From Eubacterium sp. (lineage in GTDB: Bacteria > Bacillota > Clostridia > Lachnospirales > Lachnospiraceae): DNA of 41,217 nucleotides. How positions within the stretch are numbered: position 1 is the first letter of the stretch; the number at the start of each line of letters is the position of its first letter. A model generated the notes under the pieces. That model had not been told where the DNA came from. It made no database searches and saw only the letters and a program-made list of their open reading frames with translations. This document shows, piece after piece, positions 1 to 11,900 of this stretch. The stretch lies in assembly GCA_022794015.1 (NCBI GenBank), contig JAAWDZ010000007.1, forward strand, positions 1-41,217, given 5' to 3'. A program made the translations under genes and the position numbers.

Positions 1-190
1 CTATATCGGAATGACATGGGATGGTCAAGAGGGAAACGTGCCGCATCCTACAGCACGCTCTTGTAGATAGTATTTGACACTTGAGAATTTAATTTGACGT
101 TTTTGTGCGGGAGACAGGAACTTTAGTTTGCTGGGCTACACGAGGGGCTGGATGCGCGCACCCACTGCCCGTTCTGTGAGAGTTAGACAG
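1..190. other. Intergenic or window-edge DNA without a supported gene
   Basis: This stretch lies downstream of sbcC. A 22-codon open frame on the plus strand (2 to 70, ending TAG) could be the 3' end of a gene cut by the window edge, but it is too short to judge. A near-perfect 16-bp palindrome sits at 149 to 164. I see no clear terminator and no RNA gene. Confidence 0.4.
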
Positions 191-3100
191 CTACTCTATC
201 CTGGCCTGGCTTGTTACCCCCTCTTTTGTCCTTTTTTTCGTAACGACGATTTTCTTTTCAATCTGTTCTTTTAATTCCGTAACATGGGAAATAATTCCCA
301 CCAGGCGGTTTCCTTCTGTAAGACGCACCAATACTTTTACTGCCTGGCCAAGGGATTCTTCATCCAGGGAACCAAAGCCTTCATCCACAAACATAGAATC
401 CATCCGGATACCTCCGGCAATCGACTGAATTTCGTCCGAAAGACCGAGCGCCAGAGACAGAGAAGCCTGGAAGGATTCGCCGCCGGACAGCGTTTTTACA
501 CTGCGTTCGGTTGCATTATAGTGATCGATCACACTAAGCTCCAGACCTGATTTTTCTTTTTTGTTTGCACCTTCCTTTACTTCTTCCCGTTTTAATTCAT
601 ACTGGCCGCTGCTCATGGCAAGCAGGCGCAGGTTGGCACGCCGGATAATGCGGTCAAAGTAGGCCATCTGGATATAGGTTTCCAGCTCTATTTTTGACTT
701 GCCGTTTAACATGCCGTTTGCAGTATCGGACAAGGATTTCAGCCATTTATATTTTTCTTCCGCTTTCAGGATATCCTCCTGCTGGATTTTCACTTTTTTC
801 AGAATTGTATTGTTTGTGGTAAATGAACTGTTTTTCTGATCGCGCTTTTGGCTCAACTCTTTTTTCTCCTGTACAAGCTGCTGTTTTTTGTCCAGCACAT
901 CCTCTTCGGATAATATACCGGCTTCCCCTGCCGCTGCAATCTGACCGTTTAAAGTTTCTATTGCCGCCGTAAGCTTTTCATACTTTGTCTTACTGGAGTT
1001 ATACTCTTTTTCCGCTGCTGCAAGCGCTTCTTCGAGTTTGGCTTTCTTTGCGGCAAGTAATTCCATTTCATTTTGTACTTCGGATTTCTGTTCTGTTTTC
1101 AATTGTCCTTTTATTTCCAGAATCTGCTTTTTTCTGGCTTCACACCGTTCTTTTATCCTGGCTGACGCAAGTTCAGCGCCATTTATCTGGCTTCCCAGAA
1201 TTTTAAGCTCTTCCTCCTTTTGCGGAATTTCTTCCTCCAATTCCCCTTTACGTATCTGTCTGGCATGGTTTTTCTTTAAAGCTGCGTCTAAAATTTCCAG
1301 TTTTTCCTGCAATTCATTTTCCATATGCACCGCAGCTGCTTTGAGTTCTGCTTCCGGTATATAAACAGCAGAATGATACGGTTCTGCAAATTCTGGATGA
1401 TAAGACGAAATACTTTTCAAAAGCCCTTTTTCGTTTTCCTGTCTTCGGCTTATAATACCTTCTAACTGCCGCTCCAGCGCGTGTTTTTCATTCCTGATTT
1501 TTTCCTGCTGCTCTTCCTTCTGTTTTAAGCTGCTTTCTAACTGAATTCGGTTTTCGATTTGCAGATGAAGCGCTTTCACACAGTTGTCCAATGCCATACA
1601 GCAGTCTGTAATCCTCTGTAAATCTGACGTCAGCTGCAAAGCCTCCTGCTGCGCTGATATCTGGTCTGCCGCCGTCTGCCGCTCCAACGCCTGTTGTACT
1701 GATATCTGGCCTGCCGCCGTCTGCCGCTCTGACACCTGCTGTACTGTCTCCTGCTGCCCTGTTATCTGACAGATGTCGTCGCGCTTTAAAAATAACGCTG
1801 CCGCTGTCAGATCCCTGTCTGCCTGTTCCCTGTATTGGGCAATTTGATTTTTCCGTATTTTCTCCTGTCCTTTCAGCTCTGCAACCTGCTGATTATTCTG
1901 TTCTGTCTGTTTTTTCAGCCTCTGCAGATTTTGTTCCATCTGGACTGCTTCACGCTGCAGCTGTTCGAAACACTTTTTATCTGACACAGCTTTTTTATGG
2001 TTCTCCTGCGCTGTTTCAAAAGCCCTTTTTAAATACGCTTCCCTCGCTGCATGGGTATGTTCCACATTTTCCGGAAACCGCATCCCTGAAATTGTTTCAT
2101 CCCACTGTCTGTTTTTTTCAGACAATTTCCCTTCTGTTGCCGCAAGCTTTTGTTCTTCTTTTTGTAAAAGAATTCCCGTGTTTTTCTGTGTTTCCTCTTC
2201 CTGTTGAATCAGTTCATCCAACCTGTGTTTTCGGATATACGCTTCATCTGCTTTTTGGGCCTCTGCTTTTATATGCTGTAATTCTGCTTTTAACTGTATT
2301 TTTCTTTCTGCAGCTTTTTCTCTCTGCTTACTGTAATCGCCCTCCTCATACTTTTTGGCTGCCCCGCTGTCGTCTGTCCTGCCAAAAAGCTTTTCCTCCT
2401 GCATCAAAACCACGCGTTTTTGTTCTATTAAAAGCGATTTGATATGCCCTGCCTTTGTACTGCACCTGACTGCTTCTTCCTGTGCTTTTGAAAGCAGTTC
2501 TTTTTGCCTGTCAAGCTCGCTTTTTTTTGGCACGGTTTCCGGAATTTTTGCCAGCTTCGGATGATGTAGAGAACCACAGACCGGGCACGGCTCTTCTTCT
2601 TTTAACCCTTTTGCCAAAAGTCCTGCCTGCGCGTCCAGAAATCTCTTTTCCATATCCGTATAGATATGGTGTGTCCGTTCCATCTGCTCCGCCGCTTTTT
2701 TATAATCTTCCTGCCAGGCCGCCAATTCGTTCCACTGATTTTCCAAAACAAGTATTGCGTCCGTAAATGTATTCAGAGCCATATCCTGTTCCAGACAGTC
2801 CTTTTCCTTTTGCTGCAGCTTTAAAAGACAGGATTCTGCGTCCAAAATACGTTCTCTTTCCGCCTTCATCTGCTGCAGGCGTTTCTGCTCCTCCTCTGCC
2901 TGAACACGCATTTTTTCACATGCATTTTTCTGCTTCCGCACTTCTGCTCTCAGGTTGTCAAGCTCCCTTGCCTGCCTGCCAAAATCCTTCAGACGATCGC
3001 CCGTCTTCTGTACTTCCTGACTACATTCCCATTCCGCTTCCCCGGCTGTCTTTAACGTATCCAGCCTGATCTTTCTCTCTTCTTCCTCCCCTTTTAACTG

Positions 3101-4624
3101 TTTCTCCTGTCTGGACAGTTGATTTTGACGCTCTTCTTCCTGATTTAACTTACGTATGATATCCGCATAAGCCGCTTCTTCATTCCTCAGGTTTTCCCCT
3201 GATTTACTCAGTTCTTTCTGCAGCTCCTTTGCCTTTGCAAGAAGCGCATCCCTTCCATTCAGAGCTTCTATACTGTTTTTATATGTACAAATCGCTGCAT
3301 CTGTCATTTCTGTTTCTTTTTGTTTTCCGGCAATCTCTTCTTTCGTTATCTTTTGATCAGCGGTTTCCTTTTGATAAGATTCCCTTTGCTGTTGCAGATT
3401 ATTTTTATCACGCAAAGCGCTTGCCATTTCACGTTCCAGACGTTCTTTTTCTGCCCCTGCAGATGCAAGTTCTTTCAGGCTTTCGCGCCTGAGCCGAAGG
3501 ATTTCTTCCAATCCGGCTTTCTGCGCCTTAAGCATTTCCTTTTGTTTTTCATTTTCCTTAAACTGTGTCTCCTCTTCCTCTTGTATCCGTTTTTCTTTTT
3601 CCAGCTGTTCCAGTAAAAGCAGATTTTTCTGTTGTTCATTGATCTGCTGTGCAAGCTGTGTGCATTGCTTAGCGCTTTGCTTTGCCTGTCCATAATGATC
3701 CTTTGCTTTTACAAACAGCGGCTCCCATGCTGCCTGCTGCTCTTTATATTCCTGCAGGCTCTTCTGCTGCTCTTTGATTTTACGGATATTTCCGATCAGC
3801 TGATCCTTTGCCTGAATCTGGCTGTCCCGTTTTTCCAGTTCACTGTCCAGCTCTTTTAACTCTGCCTTATCTTCCTTACACAATTCTTCTAACAGCGTCA
3901 GACATTCCCCGATTCGACCGTCAAACTTTTCCCCTTTCAGTCTATTGATTCTGACAGTCGCAGGCGTATCTTCCGTACAGGAAATACCGTCCATATACTG
4001 ATTGATGCTGCGCCGAAGCTCGTCGTATTCCTTCCATTGGCGTTTCGCGTCCGCTTTGAGCTGATCCTGAATCTTCTGATAACAGTCCGTGTCAAAAATC
4101 TGCCGGAATATACTGCTGCGCTCTTCTGTCCCTGCCAGCAAAAGCTTCTGAAAATCTCCCTGTGCAATCATTGCAATCTGCGCAAACTGCTTTCTGTCCA
4201 GGCCAATCAGTTCCGTTACTGCTTTTGTCACTTCTTTTGACCTGGTCACCGGTTTGCGCGAATCTGGAAAAGTAAGCTCTGCATCGGCTTTTTGGGCCGT
4301 AAAACCCGTTCCACGCCCCTTTGGCCGCATATATTCCGGATTTCGCTTTACACGGTAACGTCTGCCGCGGTAATCAAAGAAAAATTCTACATAAGTAGGG
4401 ACTTCTGCTTTGGCATATTTGCTGCGGAACATATCCGACCGACGTACGTCGCCGCTGGCTTCTCCGTACAGCGCATAGGAAATTGCGTCAAAAATCGTCG
4501 TCTTACCCGCCCCGGTATCTCCGGTAATCAGGTAAAGCCCCTGTCCGCCAATCTTTTCAAAATCAATTACTGTCACATCCGCATATGGCCCAAATGCGCT
4601 TATTGTAAGTTTTACCGGTTTCAT
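191..4624 (-). CDS. sbcC: Exonuclease SbcC (Rad50-type SMC ATPase)
   Basis: This is the ATPase subunit of the SbcCD (Rad50/Mre11-type) nuclease, which opens and cuts DNA hairpins and protein-blocked ends. The N-terminal half-ATPase has Walker A GDTGAGKTT at about residues 35-43. The zinc hook is C680-P-V-C683, in the middle of two very long heptad-rich coiled-coil arms. The ABC signature SGGES is at 1380-1384, Walker B MFVDEGF at 1411-1417 and the switch histidine at 1447. At 1477 residues it is much longer than the roughly 1050-residue E. coli protein. Part of the extra length is a Gln-rich stretch built from a 15-residue tandem repeat in the C-terminal arm. It starts 15 nt after the sbcD stop with a GGAGGG ribosome binding site, so the two genes form an operon. 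Identification is near certain. Confidence 0.97.
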   Translation of the reverse strand: MKPVKLTISAFGPYADVTVIDFEKIGGQGLYLITGDTGAGKTTIFDAISYALYGEASGDVRRSDMFRSKYAKAEVPTYVEFFFDYRGRRYRVKRNPEYMRPKGRGTGFTAQKADAELTFPDSRKPVTRSKEVTKAVTELIGLDRKQFAQIAMIAQGDFQKLLLAGTEERSSIFRQIFDTDCYQKIQDQLKADAKRQWKEYDELRRSINQYMDGISCTEDTPATVRINRLKGEKFDGRIGECLTLLEELCKEDKAELKELDSELEKRDSQIQAKDQLIGNIRKIKEQQKSLQEYKEQQAAWEPLFVKAKDHYGQAKQSAKQCTQLAQQINEQQKNLLLLEQLEKEKRIQEEEETQFKENEKQKEMLKAQKAGLEEILRLRRESLKELASAGAEKERLEREMASALRDKNNLQQQRESYQKETADQKITKEEIAGKQKETEMTDAAICTYKNSIEALNGRDALLAKAKELQKELSKSGENLRNEEAAYADIIRKLNQEEERQNQLSRQEKQLKGEEEERKIRLDTLKTAGEAEWECSQEVQKTGDRLKDFGRQARELDNLRAEVRKQKNACEKMRVQAEEEQKRLQQMKAERERILDAESCLLKLQQKEKDCLEQDMALNTFTDAILVLENQWNELAAWQEDYKKAAEQMERTHHIYTDMEKRFLDAQAGLLAKGLKEEEPCPVCGSLHHPKLAKIPETVPKKSELDRQKELLSKAQEEAVRCSTKAGHIKSLLIEQKRVVLMQEEKLFGRTDDSGAAKKYEEGDYSKQREKAAERKIQLKAELQHIKAEAQKADEAYIRKHRLDELIQQEEETQKNTGILLQKEEQKLAATEGKLSEKNRQWDETISGMRFPENVEHTHAAREAYLKRAFETAQENHKKAVSDKKCFEQLQREAVQMEQNLQRLKKQTEQNNQQVAELKGQEKIRKNQIAQYREQADRDLTAAALFLKRDDICQITGQQETVQQVSERQTAAGQISVQQALERQTAADQISAQQEALQLTSDLQRITDCCMALDNCVKALHLQIENRIQLESSLKQKEEQQEKIRNEKHALERQLEGIISRRQENEKGLLKSISSYHPEFAEPYHSAVYIPEAELKAAAVHMENELQEKLEILDAALKKNHARQIRKGELEEEIPQKEEELKILGSQINGAELASARIKERCEARKKQILEIKGQLKTEQKSEVQNEMELLAAKKAKLEEALAAAEKEYNSSKTKYEKLTAAIETLNGQIAAAGEAGILSEEDVLDKKQQLVQEKKELSQKRDQKNSSFTTNNTILKKVKIQQEDILKAEEKYKWLKSLSDTANGMLNGKSKIELETYIQMAYFDRIIRRANLRLLAMSSGQYELKREEVKEGANKKEKSGLELSVIDHYNATERSVKTLSGGESFQASLSLALGLSDEIQSIAGGIRMDSMFVDEGFGSLDEESLGQAVKVLVRLTEGNRLVGIISHVTELKEQIEKKIVVTKKRTKEGVTSQARIE
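1655..1744. repeat. Two tandem 45-bp units inside sbcC
   Basis: Two head-to-tail 45-bp units, 1655-1699 and 1700-1744, differ at only a few bases. They encode a 15-residue Gln/Ala/Ser-rich unit (core RQTAA-QIS-QQ) in the SbcC coiled coil. A degenerate third unit follows at about 1745. The period is a multiple of three, so copy-number changes would keep the reading frame and only change arm length. Confidence 0.85.
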
Positions 4625-4639
4625 CCTATCCCTCCAAGC

Positions 4640-5773
4640 TTATTCCATGCCCTCTATCATCTGCTTTATGTATTCCGCCTGCACATTACTCATAGGCATA
4701 TTATTCTGCAGCTCATAAAATTCTGCAAACAGCTCCGTCCTTGACTTTTGCTCAATATCTCGTACAGCTTCCACATCTCTGCTTTGCCTGGTTCTGCTGT
4801 TATCGTATTCTAACTGCATCAGATTCGGATAAATAATGCGCAGCTTCTGCATGCCGTCCGGAATATCTTCTTCATCTGTCAGCGTCACCTTTATATAATC
4901 CTCTGTGTCTGTTTTCTCATAAAATGACCTGGCTGTTACTTCCAGATAAGTCCCCCGTATTTTTCGCATATCATGAAGCGGAACAAGCGGAACCGTTTCT
5001 GTCACTACCTGTCCCTTTTCTTTCAATTCCGCCACTGTTACCGATTTTGTCTGCCCTGCTTCGGAAAACGAATACTTAAGCGGCGTGCCGCAGTAACGCA
5101 CCGTTTTCCTCCCCACCGACTGCGGACTGTGGATATGCCCCAACGCCACATAGTCAAATGCATGGAAAATCTCTGCATCCACATTGTCAAGGCCGCCAAC
5201 AGCCACTTCTTCTGAATCACATCTCCCCGCTCCTGTCACAAACTGATGGGCAACTAAAAGATTGCGCTCGCTCTGATCCACACATATCCTGTCTACAGCC
5301 GCCTGTATGGCATCCTGATAGCTTTCCGGCATCTCGTCTGTTTTCCCTTCCAGGGCATGACGCACCGAAGCTGGCTTTAAAAATGGAAGTAAGTAAATAT
5401 TTAACCTTCCATAACTGTCTTCCAATGTTATTTTAGAAACGTTCCCATCATAAACCGGAGAAACATAAACCTCTGAACGGCTCATAAGCTGCGATCCAAA
5501 CGCAATCCGTTCTGCAGAATCGTGGTTGCCGCTTATGACAAACACCTTCTTTTTCTGCTCTGACAGACTGGTCAGAAACGAATCAAAAAGCTGCACCGCC
5601 TCTGCGGAGGGAACTGTTTTATCATAAACATCTCCTGCAATCAAAACTCCGTCCGCCTGTGTGGTTTCAGAAATTTTCAGAATCTGGTTTAAAATATATT
5701 TCTGGTCTTCTATCATGGAAAACTCATTCACGCGCTTTCCGATATGAAGATCTGAAATGTGAAGAAATTTCAT
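4640..5773 (-). CDS. sbcD: Exonuclease SbcD (Mre11-type nuclease)
   Basis: This is the nuclease subunit of SbcCD. The 377 residues carry the metallophosphoesterase motifs in order: HISDLHIG (5-12), AGDVYD, SGNHDSAERIAFG, VAHQF and ALGHIHSPQ, which supply the di-manganese ligands. Length is typical of the family. It lies immediately upstream of sbcC in the same orientation (15-nt gap) and is probably the first gene of the operon. The preceding GAGGGG and AT-rich stretch at 5780-5850 fit a ribosome binding site and promoter region, but I could not fix a convincing -35/-10 pair. The nuclease call is certain from the motifs. Confidence 0.96.
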   Translation of the reverse strand: MKFLHISDLHIGKRVNEFSMIEDQKYILNQILKISETTQADGVLIAGDVYDKTVPSAEAVQLFDSFLTSLSEQKKKVFVISGNHDSAERIAFGSQLMSRSEVYVSPVYDGNVSKITLEDSYGRLNIYLLPFLKPASVRHALEGKTDEMPESYQDAIQAAVDRICVDQSERNLLVAHQFVTGAGRCDSEEVAVGGLDNVDAEIFHAFDYVALGHIHSPQSVGRKTVRYCGTPLKYSFSEAGQTKSVTVAELKEKGQVVTETVPLVPLHDMRKIRGTYLEVTARSFYEKTDTEDYIKVTLTDEEDIPDGMQKLRIIYPNLMQLEYDNSRTRQSRDVEAVRDIEQKSRTELFAEFYELQNNMPMSNVQAEYIKQMIEGME

Positions 5774-5892
5774 CGTGATTCCCCTCTTTCTATATCCAGT
5801 AGAAGCTTATTTCGATACGATAAGTTATACTTTATTTTATCCCAAATATATTTCTGTTTCAATCACATGATAAAATCTTTTATCAACAGTAA

Positions 5893-5926
5893 CACAAGCC
5901 TCCCCTGCATCCGCAGAGAAGGCTTG
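5893..5926 (-). terminator. Hairpin terminator after the GH2 gene
   Basis: ACAAGCCTCCCCTGC pairs almost perfectly with GCAGAGAAGGCTTG around a four-to-five-base loop, just past the stop of the giant GH2 gene and before sbcD. The U-tract on the minus strand is weak, so termination is inferred mainly from position and stem strength. Confidence 0.6.
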
Positions 5927-5960
5927 CCCTTCACAATTTTATTATGCGTCCCGTGAATGA

Positions 5961-8900
5961 TTATTTTATAAGCTCAAACACAACGGTCTTTTTGAGTCCT
6001 TTACCCTTAAACAGCTTTCGGTACTTTATTTTTTTGCCGTTCGGTACATAAACTTTCGCTTTTGCTGAAACTCCCTTAAATGCATTTTTGCCAATCTCCG
6101 TAATCTTCTTGCTCTTTACTGTGATATTGGTCAGTTTTGCATCTTTATAAAATGCTTTCCTGGCAATAGATGTGACACTCTTTCCAATAACTACCTTGCG
6201 CAGCTTCTTCATATTTGCAAATGCATTCTTAGCAATCGCTGTTACCTTGCAGGTTTTTCCGTTGATCTTCACAGAAGACAGCACATGGATATAAGACAGG
6301 CTCTTGTACGTTACACCATATGCTTCTGCCAGTTTCTTTTCTGCATTCGTCACACGGTACAGCACACCCTTAACTTCCTTATAATCGCCCACCTTTAAGC
6401 CTTTCGCAGCAGACTGTGCTATCTGGTTCTTCAGCTTTTCAATCTCCTCTTTTGCCTGTGAAAGCTGCTTGTTGATATTGTCTGCATCTGTCTGCTGTTG
6501 TTTCATCAAACTCTCAAGTTCTTTCACACGTCCTTCGGCTGAAGCCAGCTTCACATCCAGAACACCGGCTTCTTCCTTAACTGTTTTCAATTCTTCCAAT
6601 AAATCCGCTTTTTCGCCTTCTGCTGTTTCCAGTTCATTATTCAGGCGTGAAATCTCATTGTTTAAGATGGAAATCTGAGTTTCTTTTTCGGAAATCTGTC
6701 CCTGAAGCGTTATCACTTCCGCATCTTTTTCAGAGATCTGTCCCCGAAGTGTTCTGATCTCCTTTTCTTTCTCAGAAATCTGTTTCAAAAGCTCATCTTT
6801 CTCACCGCTTGCCTGTGCTAACTGATTCTCCAGAGCTGTTTTTTCATTATTTGCTGCCTCTAACTGTGTCTTTAAGCTTTGCAGCTGGCCGTTCACGTTT
6901 TGTAACTGGCCATTTAAGCTGTTTATCTGATTGTTTGCTGCTGTCAGCTCACTTTCTTTAGCGCTGACCTGGTCTTTTAATCCTCTTATCTCTGTATCTT
7001 TCCCGCTTATCTGACCCTGCAATGCTTTTATCTGTTCATTGGCAGTATTTAACTGTCCGGCTAAAGTTTCCACCTGTTTTCTCAATTCTTCCAGATCCCC
7101 ATCGTCTGCATGGGAGGATTTCAGACCCGCGATCGCTGCCGCTACCGCGTCAAACTGTGCCTGAATTTCTTCTGCTGTGGAATCTCCGGCTTTTATTACC
7201 TCTTTTGCTGCTTCTACCGCTGCCGTAAGAGCTGCGTAGGATTCTTCCGTATAGTCGTCAGCAGAAAGCTTTTCTGCAATGGCAACCGCCGATGCAAGAG
7301 CCGCTTTTTCGTTTGTAAAATCTGCTGTTTTGCGGATTACGATAAAGCTTATCATTGTATCGCTGTTATCTCCGGTATTCGTCGGGGCAACATGCAAACA
7401 GATGCTTCCCTTTTTATCCAGTGTAATATCGGTAAAGGATACCTGTTCCTTCTCCTTGATATTATGATCCGCTTTTGCTGCCAGCTCTTTGCCCGCCAGA
7501 TCTGTTACGGAAACCTTTGCATGGCGGTTATCATTTGCCCACTGTGCCCATGGGTCATAGAAGCCTGCTGTAACCTCATACGTACCTGCGTCTAACGCAA
7601 ACCGGTAAGTCAGGGTTTTTCCGGTTACACCAGAAACAAAATTACGGATACTGTCGTAAGCGTCTCCGCTGCCGTTCACCTCAAGCTCCGTCTCTGGATT
7701 GGTATAACCCCACCCAGTGCTTTCGCTGTATGCATCGTCCGGCGTCTTATTCTTCATCGTTGCCTCGTTGACATCTGCAAGCAGCTGTCCCAAGGCTGTA
7801 AATTCGCTTGCGCCGCTGTCTACAAAATAGATGATATTTGCCACAGATGCAGCTACAGATACGGAAATCTCTCTGTTTTCAAACTGTGTAAGCGTACCTC
7901 TGACGGTATTTGCAGAAACCTCTGTTGCTGCCAAAAGCTTTGTTACATCTGCTTCATTCCATACGACGGGCGTATCGAAGGTTTCGCCTGTAACGGAAAT
8001 ATTAATCCGTTCCGGCATCCGGTATCCGGTATTTCCAATCAGGTATGCCGGAATTTTGGTATTCACCGTAATGCGTGCCGGCGTCCATTTTGCATAAAGC
8101 GTCATATTGCCGGTAACAGCAGAAGCAAAGTTCCATGCCGCTGTTAAGCTTTTGTCACTAAACCAGCCTGCAAAATCGTAGCCGCGTTTTGTCGGCGCTG
8201 CCGGCTCTGACGCAATACCTGTCGACGAAGGCACCTGCTGTGATGCCACGGCGGAACCGCCATTGGAATCAAATGTTACGGTATAGACAACATTCTCCTG
8301 CCCCTTTAAAGCCCCGCGGATGGTTACTGCATAGGCAGGCATTACGAAAGAGTAACTGCTGCCGTTTTGTGTTACTTTGATATCTGTCACCTGGTTATTA
8401 TCGCTTCTTACAATGACCGGCATCTCTGTAAATTCATATCCGGCTTTTGCAGAAAATGTTACGGTATCGCCTGCTGCTGCAGAGCCTGCCATTTCCACCT
8501 CTGCTTCTTCTGCAGCGACTACATAGGTTTCTTTTCCTTCTTCATGTCTGAATTTTACGGTGTATTCCTGCTTCTTCTCAGCATCTCCGTTTTCCGGGAG
8601 GAATATTACCCTGGCTGTGCCGTTTACGGCCTCTAATACAGTCACAGATGCGTTGTTGGTTGCTTCCGCTGTAATTACGCCTGTATCCGCTGTAACTTCA
8701 AGCGTCTTTGTTTCTTCATCAAACTGTGCCAGTACGTCCTGGCCGTCGATACTGATTTTACTTACTTCATAGCTGTCAAATCTGGAAACCGGCTCGTAGT
8801 ATACTTCAAATTCTTCCAAACCTGTCCAGTTCTCTGCCTGTGGCGCCAGTGTAATACGGATCGCCGTCGTTTCTACCGGCTCAAATGCCACGTCTACCAT

Positions 8901-11900
8901 TTTCTTAAAGTTATTGACAGACGGTACTGCAGGCTTGCCGCCGATATAGGTTACTTCAGTCCAACCGTCATATGTTTTGATTGGATTGTCTTGTCCCCAT
9001 GATCTTACGTCGCTGCAGCCGTTGTTAACTCCGGAACTGCTGTTTAACAGCCGGTTTGCCGCAATAACACCATCAGAAGCACTGTAGTACTCAATTTTAT
9101 AATTCTGCGGCAGACGCACCTTATGCTCATCTGTTCCGTCTTCTTCCATAAATCCAATAGAAACCTTATTTACACTATATTTCTTCTGAGCCGCATTATC
9201 TGTACTTCCTTTTGTACCAAAAGCAGTTGCTACGAACGGCTGACGATCTGAATCATTTACCCCTGCATCTGCGTTGGTGTGGTATACGCCGTCTTCCCAG
9301 TCACTCCAAATTCTCTTCCCCGATCCGCTGACAAATTCTTTTACACCATCTGTCGCACGATGCGCCAAATCATTTGAAGAGGATACATAGGCAAACGTTC
9401 TCGGCCAGGTCGTAGACTCATTAATTCCATTCTCATTCAATGCCAGGTTTGCACCAACCGGCGTGTTATTTGCATCCGCTGCGGCTTCCCCGACACGTAC
9501 AGTAGCCTTTGCATCTGCATTTCCAACTTTACCCATAACGGTAACAATACCAACATTATCAAAACCATTTTCCGGCATATCCCATGTTACTTCACGTTTT
9601 GCAGCATCACCGTTGCTGTAGTAAACAGTTACCTGATCTGGCATAACCGGAATAATGCCTGCTGCAGTAGTAAGCGTCGCATGCACTACCCCAATCACGT
9701 CGCTGACCGTAACCTTTGCCGCAACGCGGGCATTTGTCTCTGTTACAGTACCATATACGGTAAAAGTATGGAACCGATTCAGTAAACTGCTGCTGACGCT
9801 GTCCCAGCGGACTTCTACAAGCTGATCGCCAATTGTCGTCTTAGCCGTTATTGTACCGGGCAATACCGGATATTCACCCCTTGCCGTCGTTACAGCTGTC
9901 TCTTCATATTCTTCAATTTCTACATCTACATCATGGATGGTAAATTCTGTTTCCACTACACCGGTATAGCTGCCGATACCTGTCACGACAACGGTTGCTG
10001 TACCAGGCTCTGTGTTATTGCGGTAGCTTAATGTGTAATCAGCGTCTTTGGTCAGGACAACGCCTTCTGCATCTGCAGATGCTTTATAAGTAACAACCGG
10101 TTCCGGCTCAATCGCTTTACCGGTATAATCCACCTCTTTTTCGGCTTCTGCAAGAACCGCAGTTGTATTGCCACTGTGAATTTCACTTGCGACACACTGC
10201 ACCCTCACCTCTGCTGCCGACATAAACTCGTTTCTCACATTGCCGCTGTTATCGGAAGTGCTTACGCCATACAGACGGATATATTTCGCATCTACCTCAT
10301 CAAACTGCACCATCTTCCATTCTACTGCCGTACTCCAGTCATCGCCAGACGCTACTGCGCTCCAGTTTTCTCCATCTGTGCTGACCTCAATCCGGTATGC
10401 CATAACAATACCGTTTTTATCCTTTGAACGCGGCAGATAACGCAGACCTTTGATTGCCTTGGTATCCTTCAGTTCTATCTGCAGATAGCGCAGGTCTTCC
10501 CTTTCTCTCAGATCCTTTTCACCTGATCCGGTGTCTCCCCATCTGCTGTGCCATATGGTATCAGCCGCTCCATCGTTTGCCTTTGCCGGAGGTTCAGCTC
10601 CATGCCAGCTTGGCGCAGTAAGCGTCATACTCGCATACGGATAATCCAGTGAAGCGTCATTTGCATTTTCCACCTTTGTATTGTCTTCTCCCAAAAGAAC
10701 CTGGTAAATACCGCGTACTGCATGATTCTCAGATTCCATCAAAATACGGATTATATTTTTATCATCCTTCGGAAGGATTGTAATGCTTGCATTGTCCTTG
10801 CCCGCTGCCTGAACATCTGCTGCGTCCAGCGTTGTATCCATAACACCGAACCAGCCCTTTTCAAGCGTAGCGGCATTTGCAATATGACCGTCCACCTTCA
10901 GAGAAGAAAGCGCAGCTTCAGATCCTACCGTAAAGGTCGGGATACGCGTATTCATTTCCACTTCCAGAAGCGTCGTCATCTTTTCAAATTCCAGACGGAA
11001 CCAGGTTTCGGAAATGGTGTTTGCCGGTGTTAAGGTACGTACGGTTACTCCATCTTCCTTCCGGTTGCTTATTTTACAATCTGCCGGAACCCAGTTTGCA
11101 CCGTTGTCATTGGAAGAATATACCTTCATAGTGGTAGAAACCGGAGCTGTATCCTTCAGATATAATGTAAAATCTTTTAACTCAATTGCCGTATCCAGAC
11201 GGAAATCCAATGTGCCGCGTCCGGTCCATGCCACGTCCATTTTAGACGTTTTATTATCCCTCAGTTTGGCTAAAGTATCTGCCACACCACTGTTTTGAGC
11301 ACTTGATATACCATTGATATACATCTCCGGTACATTTGGCAGAGCCTCGTCGCCATCCCTGTAACCGCCTGATGTCACGCGTACGGAAGCTGTCACTTCA
11401 TAGCTCTCGCCAAATACGTCTGCTGTTCCTTTTACAATCTTCGTACCAACAGAAGCCGTCAAATTTTCCGGTACATCCCATGTAACCGGAAATTCCGCCT
11501 TCATGATACTGCCGTCTGCCTCAACAGCCGGACGGGCTGCAGGCAGGGCAATCTCTGCATCCTTACCAATTGCCGCAGAATAATTCAAAATTGCCGTTAC
11601 ATTTCCGACTTCTGTTACATTGACCTGTACTTTTATATCCAATCCTGTAATCGCACCCACGATAGAATATGCGTTTTCTCCTGATGGAATATCACCCCAG
11701 ACAATATCCTTTTCTTCAGATGTATCATCAGAATAATAAACCATAACCTTCTCCGGAAGAACCGGAACAGTACCCGGCTTCAGATAATAATTGCGGGACA
11801 GCTCATAGCTTACCACATACTTCTCCTGCGGATCACCTGATTCTGCTTCTGTTGTCACCTTCTCTTCCACGCTCTGATAGCCTGATGCACTCGCTGTTAC

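Noticed and set aside
1-70. 3' end of a plus-strand gene at the window edge
   Set aside because: Only 22 codons with no recognisable family pattern; chance cannot be excluded.
5961-6100. Cell-wall sorting signal at the end of the GH2 protein
   Set aside because: The C-terminus ends KKTVVFELIK after basic leucine-rich-repeat-like sequence. There is no LPXTG and no hydrophobic tail.
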